Source: Rhodoferax sp. (GTDB lineage Bacteria; Pseudomonadota; Gammaproteobacteria; Burkholderiales; Burkholderiaceae_C). From it: a stretch of DNA of 17,381 bases. The stretch is taken from NCBI GenBank assembly GCA_020048795.1, contig JAIFMA010000112.1:1-17381 (forward strand). Direction: 5' to 3'. The notes under the pieces are model-generated. The model saw only the letters and a list, made by a program, of their open reading frames with translations. It did no database searches and was not told the origin of the DNA. The position numbers and the translations under genes are program-made. This document shows, piece by piece, positions 1 to 6,694 of this stretch (its first letter is position 1; every line of letters begins with the position of its first letter).

Positions 1-2
1 GT

Positions 3-692
3 CTGGCTGACGAGGTGTTTTTCTTCAAACGCACGGTGCGTGAGTCGGCCTTGCGCCACGACATGTACGCCACCTTCATGGCCAAGCCCATCGCCGGCGA
101 GCCCGGCAGTGCCATGCATGTGCACCAGAGCCTGATTAACAAACTGACCGGTCGCAACATTTTTAGCAACGAGGATGGCAGCCCGTCTGACGACTTTTTG
201 CACTACATCGGCGGTTTGCAACACTACATTCCGGCGGCCATGGTGCTGGTGGCACCCTATGTCAACAGCTACCGCCGCCTGGCCCGCCACACGGCGGCAC
301 CGATCAACATCGAGTGGGGTTATGACAACCGCACCGTGGGCATTCGCTCGCCAATATCGAGCCCGCAGGCACGCCGGGTGGAAAACCGTGTCATCGGTGC
401 CGATGCCAACCCCTATGTGGCGTTGGCCATGACGCTGGCCTGCGGCTACCTGGGCCTGAAAAACAAGATCAAACCCAAGCCCGAGATGAAGGGTGATGCC
501 TATTTGTCGCCGTATTCGCTGCCACGCTCATTGGGTGAGGCGCTGGACTGGCTGCGCCGTGAATCCGACTTGCATGAGGTGCTGGGCAAAGAGTTCATCA
601 CCGTGTATTCCGAGATCAAAGAGCTTGAATTTGAAGAGTTCATGAAGGTGATCTCGCCTTGGGAACGCGAGCATTTGCTATTACATGTATAG
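3..692 (+). CDS. Gamma-glutamylpolyamine synthetase (glutamine synthetase family), 3' part
   Basis: The reading frame is open from the left edge (codons begin at base 3), so the gene is cut by the window; about 229 C-terminal residues remain of a usual ~450. The fragment shows glutamine synthetase catalytic-domain motifs: KPIAGEPGSAMHVHQS (the GSGMHxHxS nucleotide/glutamate-binding region), NSYRRL, the NRTVGIRSP segment with the active-site arginine, and RRVENRVIGADANPYVALA near the end. Family knowledge: relatives such as PuuA and SpuB/SpuI join glutamate to putrescine or other polyamines using ATP in the cytoplasm. I assign polyamine rather than ammonia as substrate because the next genes are a polyamine aminotransferase and a polyamine ABC importer, as in the spu locus. 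An ordinary glutamine synthetase is much less likely. Its last codons run into a dispersed repeat. Confidence 0.85.
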   Translation: MADEVFFFKRTVRESALRHDMYATFMAKPIAGEPGSAMHVHQSLINKLTGRNIFSNEDGSPSDDFLHYIGGLQHYIPAAMVLVAPYVNSYRRLARHTAAPINIEWGYDNRTVGIRSPISSPQARRVENRVIGADANPYVALAMTLACGYLGLKNKIKPKPEMKGDAYLSPYSLPRSLGEALDWLRRESDLHEVLGKEFITVYSEIKELEFEEFMKVISPWEREHLLLHV

Positions 693-728
693 CTGTTAGC
701 GCTTTATTTATAAGGGCTAGAGCCATAT
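674..728 (+). repeat. Dispersed intergenic repeat (Comamonadaceae-type), overlapping the gene end
   Basis: The stretch contains TATAGCTGTTAGCGCTTTAT followed by TATAAGGGCTAGAGCC. From memory, near-identical strings (AGCTGCTAGCGCTT, an AT-rich spacer, then AAGGGCTAGAGGCC) are scattered in intergenic regions of Acidovorax, Polaromonas and Rhodoferax genomes. It can fold into an imperfect hairpin, 698-704 against 712-718, with one mismatch. The stop codon of the synthetase gene (690-692) lies inside it, so the last few codons may derive from the repeat. Family membership is recall, not a search result. Confidence 0.4.
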
Positions 729-753
729 TTCTTATTAAAAGGACAGACGATTC

Positions 754-2136
754 ATGATCACCAAAGAGATTCAGGCACAGGACAGTGCCCACTTCATCCA
801 TCCGTTCACCGACCACGGCGACCTGGCCACACGGGGTGCGCGGGTGATTACCAAGGCTGATGGCATCTACATCTGGGACTCCGAAGGTGAAAAACTGTTC
901 GATGCCATGAGTGGTTTGTGGTGCGTCAACGTGGGTTATGGCCGCAAAGCCCTGGCTGAGGCCGCCTACCAGCAAATGATGACGCTGCCGTTTTACAACA
1001 GCTTTTTCCAGACCACCAATGTGCCGGCAGTCAAGCTGGCTACCAAACTGGCGTCGCTCGCGCCCACCGTGGATGGCCGCAGCTTTGAGCATGTTTTTTA
1101 TTCCAGCAGTGGCTCCGAAAGCAATGACTCCAACGTGCGCATGGTGCGCCGTTACTGGGACTTGCTGGGCCAGCCGCAGCGCAAGGTGATCATCAGCCGC
1201 CATAACGCCTACCACGGCAGCACCATGGCGGGGGCCTCATTAGGGGGCATGAGTGGCATGCACGCGCAGGGTGATTTGCCGATTCCCAACATCACGCACA
1301 TTGAACAACCCTACTTCTTTGAGAACGGCAAACCCGGTGAAACAGCGGACGAGTTTGGCCTGCGGGCCGCGGGCTGGCTGGAAGCCAAAATTCTGGAGTT
1401 GGGTGCCGACAAGGTGGCCGCCTTTATTGCCGAACCCATTCAAGGGGCCGGTGGCGTGATCATTCCGCCGGTCACCTACTGGCCTGAAATCCAGCGCATT
1501 GTGGATAAATATGGCCTGCTGCTGATCAGTGACGAGGTGATTTGCGCCTTTGGCCGGCTGGGCCACTGGTTTGCCTATGAAAAATTTGGCTACAAACCCG
1601 ATCTGGTGACTTTTGCCAAGGCGGTGACCAGTGGTTACATCCCGCTGGGTGGCGTGATGGTGGGGGACCGCGTGGCCAAAGTCCTGATTGAAAAGGGCGG
1701 AGAGTTCAACCACGGCTACACCTACAGTGGCCACCCGGTGGCCTGCGCCGTGGCACTGGCCAACCTGGAGATCATGGAGACTGAGCAACTGCCGCAGCGG
1801 GTGCGTGGCGATATCGGTGCCTATTTCGCCAAGCGTTATGCCGAGCTCAACGATCACCCACTGGTGGGCATGGCCGAGACCTGCGGGTTTGTGGCGGGCT
1901 TGGTGCTGGTGAAAAACAAACACAGCAAAGAACGCTTCAGTGAAGAAGACGCGGTCGGTATGGTGTGCCGGCGCCATTGCTTCACCAACGGTCTGATCAT
2001 GCGCGCTGTGGGTGACCGCATGATCATCGCGCCACCGCTGACCCTGACGCATGCCGAGATCGACGAGTTGATGCGTCTGATCCGCCTGGCACTGGATTTA
2101 AGCTTGCAAGAGCTGAAAGCCAAGGGTTTGCTCTGA
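754..2136 (+). CDS. spuC: Polyamine (putrescine)-pyruvate aminotransferase, class III
   Basis: A 460-residue fold-type I, class III PLP aminotransferase. Visible landmarks are DAMSGLWCVNVGYGR near residue 50, the PLP phosphate-binding YSSSGSESND near 120, SDEVICAFGR with Asp260 for the pyridine nitrogen, and FAKAVTSGY with the Schiff-base Lys289. Length and N-terminal layout match SpuC-type putrescine:pyruvate transaminases, which turn putrescine plus pyruvate into 4-aminobutanal and alanine. Related omega-transaminases can use cadaverine or beta-alanine, so the exact amine is inferred from the polyamine importer genes downstream. An AAAAGGAC Shine-Dalgarno around 737-744 precedes the ATG. 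It probably shares a transcript with the synthetase 61 bases upstream. Confidence 0.87.
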   Translation: MITKEIQAQDSAHFIHPFTDHGDLATRGARVITKADGIYIWDSEGEKLFDAMSGLWCVNVGYGRKALAEAAYQQMMTLPFYNSFFQTTNVPAVKLATKLASLAPTVDGRSFEHVFYSSSGSESNDSNVRMVRRYWDLLGQPQRKVIISRHNAYHGSTMAGASLGGMSGMHAQGDLPIPNITHIEQPYFFENGKPGETADEFGLRAAGWLEAKILELGADKVAAFIAEPIQGAGGVIIPPVTYWPEIQRIVDKYGLLLISDEVICAFGRLGHWFAYEKFGYKPDLVTFAKAVTSGYIPLGGVMVGDRVAKVLIEKGGEFNHGYTYSGHPVACAVALANLEIMETEQLPQRVRGDIGAYFAKRYAELNDHPLVGMAETCGFVAGLVLVKNKHSKERFSEEDAVGMVCRRHCFTNGLIMRAVGDRMIIAPPLTLTHAEIDELMRLIRLALDLSLQELKAKGLL

Positions 2137-2157
2137 GTAAATCGGGTCATAATTTTG

Positions 2158-2173
2158 TGGTCTGGTTTTTGCT
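2158..2173 (+). promoter_or_regulatory. Candidate sigma-54 (-24/-12) promoter
   Basis: TGGTCTGGTTTTTGCT has GG and GC separated by exactly ten bases and ends in TTTGCT, fitting the sigma-54 pattern TGGCACG-N4-TTGCW at its most constrained positions; the CAC after the first TGG is not conserved. A start site would fall near 2184, leaving a leader of about 55 bases before the binding-protein ATG. A small dyad GCTAG(N8)CTAGC at 2171-2188 overlaps the -12 part. Nitrogen-linked sigma-54 control would make sense for amine use, but the match is partial and the call tentative. Confidence 0.3.
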
Positions 2174-2239
2174 AGAGCTTAAACTAGCCGTTCTCAATTC
2201 TCACTTTTTGTTTTCTCTCTCTTTGATGGAGTTTGTTTC

Positions 2240-3415
2240 ATGATGAAAAAGTACCTCGCGACTTTTGCGCTGTCGGCGCTGGTTTTGGCTGCGTGCGGCA
2301 AAAAAGAGGAGCCGCCGGCCCCTGTGGCCGCCCCCGTACCCGTGGCCAGTGCACCTGCATCAGCCCCGGCACCCGCACCCGCTGAAGAGAAAGTGCTCAA
2401 CATCTACAACTGGCCCGACTACGTGCCCGCTGGCATGATCGCTGCCTTCGAGAAAGAGACCGGTATCAAGGTCAATTACGATACCTTTGAGACCAATGAA
2501 GCCTTGCACGCCAAGCTGGTGGCTGGCAACACGGGTTACGACATCGTGGTGCCGGGCTCGGTGTTTGCCAAGCCGCAAATTGCCGGTGGCATGTTCCAGC
2601 CGCTGGACAAGGCCAAGATCAAGAACCTTGCCAACCTGGACGCGCCCATCATGGCCACGCTGGCCAAGAACACTGACCCCGACAACAAACATCTGGTGCC
2701 ATGGGCCTGGGGCTTTACCACCGTCGGTATCAACAAGACCAAGGTCACCAAGGCGCTGGGCAAGACCCCCATGCCTGAAAACGCCTGGGACCTGGTGTTC
2801 AAGCCTGAATACACCAGCAAGCTCAAGTCATGTGGCATTGCCTACCTCGATTCACCAACCGAAATCATCCCGGTGGCGTTGCACTACATCGGCAAGGATG
2901 CCTATTCCAACAATGCTGAAGACTACAAGGCCGCCACCGACATGCTGGCCAAGGTGCGCAAGGACGTGCGCATTTTCAGCTCGACCATGATCGACGACAT
3001 CGCGGGTGGCAAGGCCTGCGTGGTGATTGGTTGGTCGGGCGACATCAACATTGCTGCGGGTCGTGCCAAAGAGAACAAGTCCAAGGACGAGATTGAATCC
3101 TTGTTGCCGTCTACCGGCGCGCTGATCTTCTTTGACACCATGGCCATCACCAAAGATGCCAAGCACCCGAACAACGCTTCTCTGTTTATTGACTTCTACC
3201 TGCGTGCAGAAAATGCCGCACAGATGACCAACGAAATGAACTACCCCACAGCCAACAAGGCAGCGGTCGAGAAGATCAAACCTGAGATTGCCGGCAACAA
3301 GACCATCTTTGTGGAAGCCGACTACTTTGCCAAGATGATTGCGCCCAGCAGCTTCAGCAACGAAGCCCGCGAAGCGATGGCCACGGCCTATAACGCGTTC
3401 AAAAAGGGCAAGTAA
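2240..3415 (+). CDS. Polyamine-binding lipoprotein of ABC importer (PotF/SpuD family)
   Basis: A 391-residue solute-binding protein. The N-terminus has two lysines, a hydrophobic stretch and a lipobox LAAC with Cys19, so it should be lipid-anchored, unlike the free periplasmic PotF of E. coli. A Pro/Ala-rich linker (about residues 24-50) follows. The mature domain has YNWPDY (Trp58, Tyr61), YDIVVPGSVF, SCGIAYLDSPTE, IGWSGD (Trp265, Asp268) and FFDTMAI (Asp299), which line up with the putrescine-contact aromatic and acidic residues of PotF. It captures putrescine or spermidine outside the inner membrane and hands it to the permeases. The start is supported by GGAG at about 2228-2231. A strong terminator after the gene suggests it is made in excess of the other subunits. 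Only one binding protein is present, where the P. aeruginosa spu locus has two. Confidence 0.92.
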   Translation: MMKKYLATFALSALVLAACGKKEEPPAPVAAPVPVASAPASAPAPAPAEEKVLNIYNWPDYVPAGMIAAFEKETGIKVNYDTFETNEALHAKLVAGNTGYDIVVPGSVFAKPQIAGGMFQPLDKAKIKNLANLDAPIMATLAKNTDPDNKHLVPWAWGFTTVGINKTKVTKALGKTPMPENAWDLVFKPEYTSKLKSCGIAYLDSPTEIIPVALHYIGKDAYSNNAEDYKAATDMLAKVRKDVRIFSSTMIDDIAGGKACVVIGWSGDINIAAGRAKENKSKDEIESLLPSTGALIFFDTMAITKDAKHPNNASLFIDFYLRAENAAQMTNEMNYPTANKAAVEKIKPEIAGNKTIFVEADYFAKMIAPSSFSNEAREAMATAYNAFKKGK

Positions 3416-3436
3416 GCGCTCTAACTGACTGAGCAC

Positions 3437-3474
3437 AAGGCTGTTTGTACACGCTGTACGAACAGCCTTTTTTT
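3437..3474 (+). terminator. Intrinsic terminator between binding protein and ATPase genes
   Basis: A 15-bp stem (3437-3451 with 3455-3469; one G-T wobble) closes a three-base CGC loop and is followed by seven T residues (3468-3474). It lies 21 bases after the binding-protein stop codon. Because the ATPase gene follows on the same strand, it probably lowers transcription of the downstream transporter genes instead of ending the locus outright. Confidence 0.9.
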
Positions 3475-3513
3475 ATGGTTTTGATTCACTTGGCGCAAGC
3501 CTGAGGTGGGCAC

Positions 3514-4593
3514 ATGGCTGACAAAGACTCCCGAAAAGACTATCTGGTGACCGAAAAGCTGGTCAAACGCTTTGACGAGGCCGTGGCGGTTGATGAGGTC
3601 AATTTGTCCATCAAACAAGGCGAGATTTTCGCGTTGCTGGGCAGTTCGGGTTGTGGCAAATCTACCTTGCTGCGCATGTTGGCGGGGTTCGAGAAGCCCA
3701 CATCGGGGCGGATTCTGCTCAGCGGGCAGGATGTGGCCGGGCTGGCACCCTACGAGCGGCCGTTCAACATGATGTTTCAGTCATATGCCCTGTTTCCCCA
3801 CCTGGACCTTTGGGAGAACGTGGCATTTGGGCTCAAGCGTGAGGGCCTGCCGAAGGCCGACATTCAGCAGCGGGTGGGTGAAATGCTTGACCTGGTGCAA
3901 CTCGGGCCCTACGCCAAACGCAAGCCGCACCAGTTGTCAGGCGGCCAACAGCAACGCGTGGCGCTGGCGCGTAGCCTGGCCAAACGGCCCAAGGTGCTGT
4001 TGCTGGACGAGCCGCTGGGTGCGCTGGACAAAAAGCTGCGCGAGCAAACCCAGTTTGAGCTGGTCAACATCATTGAAAAAGTTGGCGTGACCTGCGTGAT
4101 GGTGACGCACGACCAGGAAGAGGCCATGACCATGGCCGGTCGCATTGCCGTCATGAGCAAGGGGCGAGTGCAGCAGGTGGGCTCGCCACAAGAAATCTAC
4201 GAATACCCGCGCAACCGCTTTGTGGCCGACTTTATTGGCAGTGTGAACATGCTCGATGGCAAGCTCAGCATCGACGAGCCAGACCACTGTGCGGCGCAAA
4301 CCGCCATTGGTGAAATCCATGTGGGCCACAGCATCAGCGGCACCCTGGGTATGCCGGTGGCGGTGGCGGTGCGGCCAGAAAAGGTCAGCATTGGCAAGCT
4401 GGCACCGCCCGGGCTCAGCCGCAACCTGTTTAATGGCCAGGTCAAGGAGATTGCGTACTTTGGCTCTTACAACACCTACATTGTGGTGACACCACAGGGT
4501 AAACGCATGAAGATCACCGAGCCCAATGGCTCGCACCTGAACATGCTCGACATCACCTGGGAAGACCAGGTGTTCTTCTGGTCCCTGCCATGA
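3514..4593 (+). CDS. Polyamine ABC importer ATPase (PotA/PotG/SpuF family)
   Basis: A 359-residue ABC ATPase. Walker A GSSGCGKST spans residues 43-51 (Lys49), the Q-loop is in MMFQSYALFPH, the signature LSGGQ is at 141-145, Walker B LLLDE has Asp165/Glu166, and the switch His199 is in VMVTHDQEEAM. After residue ~235 comes a C-terminal regulatory region of TOBE type with VAVAVRPEKVSI. Length and tail match the spermidine/putrescine subfamily. It powers the importer from the cytoplasmic face as a dimer. A GAGG Shine-Dalgarno lies at 3503-3506. The stop overlaps the next start as ATGA (4590-4593), implying translational coupling with the permease. All catalytic residues are intact. Confidence 0.94.
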   Translation: MADKDSRKDYLVTEKLVKRFDEAVAVDEVNLSIKQGEIFALLGSSGCGKSTLLRMLAGFEKPTSGRILLSGQDVAGLAPYERPFNMMFQSYALFPHLDLWENVAFGLKREGLPKADIQQRVGEMLDLVQLGPYAKRKPHQLSGGQQQRVALARSLAKRPKVLLLDEPLGALDKKLREQTQFELVNIIEKVGVTCVMVTHDQEEAMTMAGRIAVMSKGRVQQVGSPQEIYEYPRNRFVADFIGSVNMLDGKLSIDEPDHCAAQTAIGEIHVGHSISGTLGMPVAVAVRPEKVSIGKLAPPGLSRNLFNGQVKEIAYFGSYNTYIVVTPQGKRMKITEPNGSHLNMLDITWEDQVFFWSLP

Positions 4594-5490
4594 CAACGCC
4601 TGGATTCAAACTACCTGGTCGCCGCTTTGTGATCGGTGTGCCTTATGTGTGGCTGCTGGTTTTCTTTCTGATGCCCTTTTTGATTCTGCTGTACATCAGC
4701 TTTGTCGATATGGGCAACGACATTTCGCCGTTCAAGCCCATCTGGGATTCCACCACCGGAAAACTACTGGACGATTTTCCGCTCGACCGAGGCGAGTGGC
4801 CAACTGTTCCAGACCATCTACATCGAGGCTTATGTGCGCTCAATCGCCTACGCACTGGCGACTGCGGTGCTATGCCTGCTGATTGGTTATCCGTTTTCTT
4901 ACTTCATTGCCCGCAGCCCGGCCAGTGTGCGCCCTGCCTTGCTGATGATGGTGATGCTGCCGTTCTGGACCTCGTTTTTGCTGCGTGTTTATGCCTGGAA
5001 GGGCATTCTGGCGGATCAGGGTGTGATCAACCAGGTGCTGCTGGGCTTAGGGCTCATCGACGAGCCAATTCAGATGCTTTACACCAATGTGTCGATGCTG
5101 GTGGGCATGACTTATGTGTACCTGCCCTTCATGGTGTTGCCGCTGTACGCCAATCTGGTCAAGATGGATTTCCGACTGCTCGAAGCCGCATACGATTTGG
5201 GCACCACGCCGTTCAAGGCATTCTGGCTGGTGACCGTGCCTTTGTCCAAGGCTGGCATCATCGCCGGGTTCATGCTGGTATTCATCCCGTGTGTCGGTGA
5301 GTTTGTGATTCCGTCGCTGCTGGGCGGGCCGGAAAACATCATGATCGGCCGCGTGGTATGGGATGAAATGTTTACCAGCAACAACTGGCCGCGTGCCTCG
5401 GCGCTGGCGGTGGTGATGATCGGGCTGATCGTGATTCCACTGGCCATCTATTACCACTACACCGGCGAAGCAGCTGAGCCGCGCCACTAA
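4590..5490 (+). pseudogene. Polyamine ABC permease (PotH/SpuG family), frameshifted
   Basis: The first frame encodes the expected N-terminus with helix 1 (PYVWLLVFFLMPFLILLYISF) and runs to DISPFKPIWDSTTG. Family-like sequence then continues one base out of frame, from ENYWTIF at 4759 through SGQLFQTIYIEAYVRS to the C-terminus at 5490. The second frame carries the remaining helices, the ATPase-coupling EAA loop (about 5182-5250) and VFIPCVGEFVIPSLLGG. Joining at 4758/4759 gives about 299 residues. Compared with E. coli PotH, about seven residues are also missing at the junction, so a 3n+2-base deletion fits better than a single inserted base, although removing one A from the AAAA run at 4760-4763 would also restore the frame. 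The internal ATG at 4702 would omit helix 1. As written, the protein would not be functional; a sequencing error cannot be excluded. Confidence 0.82.
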
Positions 5491-5525
5491 CGATCATGCT
5501 CCTTCATTCATCCCAAATAATGAAA

Positions 5526-5594
5526 CCGTTCGCGCTGAGCCTGTCGAAGGGCATTTTTGTCAAAAAGGTGGTTCGACAAGCTCACCACGAACGG
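5526..5594 (+). repeat. REP-like inverted repeat between the permease genes
   Basis: Two 25-base arms, 5526-5550 and 5570-5594, are near-perfect inverted copies: CCGTTCG(N3)TGAGC(N)TGTCGAA against TTCGACAAGCTCACCACGAACGG. The spacer is 19 bases. The core TTCGACAAGCTCA/TGAGCNTGTCGAA is, from memory, a very common extragenic palindrome in proteobacterial genomes. It can form a long mRNA hairpin just before the second permease gene and may affect mRNA stability or coupling. No T run follows the second arm, so it is not an intrinsic terminator. Confidence 0.8.
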
Positions 5595-5617
5595 TGTTTC
5601 ACGTTAAAGAGGTCAGC

Positions 5618-6478
5618 ATGAACAACTTTCTGATGCGCTACTTTGGCAAGACCTGGATGGCTGCCACCTTTGTGTTTTTGTACCTGCCGCTGTTTTTCAT
5701 GATCGTGTTTTCGTTCAACAGCACGCGCCAGGATGCCGAATTCACCGGTTTTTCGCTGCGCTGGTACCAGGCGCTCACGCAGGACACCAAGATCGTCGAT
5801 GGTTTCTGGCTGTCGCTGCAGGTGGCCACGTTTTCGGGCATTGCTTCTGCGGTGCTGGCCACCTTTGCGGCCTTTGTGCTGGTGCGTTACCGGCGTTTTC
5901 ATGGGCGTACGCTGTTCTCGGGTATGGTCAATGCGCCGCTAGTGATGCCCGAGGTGGTGATTGGCCTGTCGTTGTTGCTGTTGATGGTCGGCATTCAAAA
6001 CGCTTTTGGCTGGCCACAACGCGGCATGTTGACGATTGTGCTGGGCCACACCCTGCTGGGCATGGCCTACGGCATGGTGGTGGTGCAAAGCCGCCTGCTG
6101 GAGATGAACCGCGCCATTGAAGAAGCCGCCATGGACCTGGGTGCCCGGCCATTTCAGGTGTTTTTTCTGATCACCATGCCCAACATCTTTCAGGCCATTC
6201 TGGCCGCCTACTTGCTCGCTTTTACGCTGAGTTTTGACGATGTGGTGATCTCCGAATTTCTGTCCGGCCCCGGTGTCAACACGCTGCCGCAAGTCATCTT
6301 TGGCTATGCCCGTCGCGGCATCAACCCAACCATTTACGCCGCCGCCACTTTGCTGATCGTGTCGGTGACTTTCGTGGTGATCGCCTACAGCGTCTGGGTG
6401 GCCCGCCAAACCCGCAAGCGTGAACGCGAAATCGCCGCCGCCACCCGTGCTGAAGTGTCGGCATTGCAACCCAAATAA
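5618..6478 (+). CDS. Polyamine ABC permease (PotI/SpuH family)
   Basis: A 286-residue inner-membrane permease starting MNNFLMRYFGKTW. I chose ATG 5618 because AAAGAGGT (5606-5613) sits correctly before it; a GTG at 5594 in the same frame lies in the edge of the inverted repeat and has no such site. Helix 1 (about 13-35) is followed by FSLRWYQALTQD, then five further helices including VNAPLVMPEVVIGLSLLLL. The ATPase-coupling EAA loop EEAAMDLGARPF starts at residue 168. SFDDVVISEFLSGPGVNTLPQ is characteristic of PotC/PotI proteins. A charged tail (RQTRKREREIAAATRAE) ends in the cytoplasm. It would pair with the upstream permease, which is frameshifted here. Confidence 0.92.
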   Translation: MNNFLMRYFGKTWMAATFVFLYLPLFFMIVFSFNSTRQDAEFTGFSLRWYQALTQDTKIVDGFWLSLQVATFSGIASAVLATFAAFVLVRYRRFHGRTLFSGMVNAPLVMPEVVIGLSLLLLMVGIQNAFGWPQRGMLTIVLGHTLLGMAYGMVVVQSRLLEMNRAIEEAAMDLGARPFQVFFLITMPNIFQAILAAYLLAFTLSFDDVVISEFLSGPGVNTLPQVIFGYARRGINPTIYAAATLLIVSVTFVVIAYSVWVARQTRKREREIAAATRAEVSALQPK

Positions 6479-6519
6479 TGCGCAGAGGGCAGCCCAGCTA
6501 AAAGTGCCGCAGCGCTGTA

Positions 6520-6608
6520 GCAGATTTGGGGTCGGATCCGAATTCGGCCCAACATGTCTGGCATCGTTGACAGCGCCAAACCGAATTCGGCTCTGACCCC
6601 AATTCTGC
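6520..6608 (+). repeat. Inverted-repeat element with GGGGTCRGA...CCGAATTCGG arms
   Basis: The 28-base arms 6520-6547 and 6581-6608 are inverted copies with three mismatches; the core is GGGGTCRGANCCGAATTCGG. The 33-base centre is not symmetric. I recall GGGGTCAGAG-type ends on repeats linked to REP-associated tyrosine transposases (RAYT/IS200-like) in proteobacteria, so this could be a non-autonomous mobile repeat, but no transposase gene lies nearby and the link is an inference. It lies between the permease gene stop and the aldehyde dehydrogenase gene and could form a strong hairpin in the transcript. Confidence 0.75.
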
Positions 6609-6690
6609 GGGCCAAAGCCCACCAGCCCTAACCAGACCCAGTCCGACCCGACAAGCATCAACAACACCCAAAACAACCTCCAAGGAAGAC
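6609..6690 (+). other. C-rich, G-poor leader before the dehydrogenase gene (possible rut site)
   Basis: Most of this untranslated stretch consists of C and A, with few G and very few T (for example CAACAACACCCAAAACAACC). Unstructured C-over-G RNA is typical of Rho-utilisation sites. It ends with the Shine-Dalgarno AAGGAAG just before ATG 6695. The Rho role is an inference from base composition only. Confidence 0.25.
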
Positions 6691-6694
6691 ACCC

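Noticed and set aside
4754..4764. Programmed ribosomal frameshifting at CCGGAAAACT in the permease gene
   Set aside because: The required shift is +1 (or -2), while the nearest heptamer resembles a -1 site, there is no evident stimulator, residues expected in the family are also missing, and ABC permeases are not known to use recoding.
5594..5617. GTG 5594 as the start of the second permease
   Set aside because: It lies at the edge of the inverted repeat without a ribosome-binding site, whereas ATG 5618 has AAAGAGGT properly placed and gives a normal family N-terminus.
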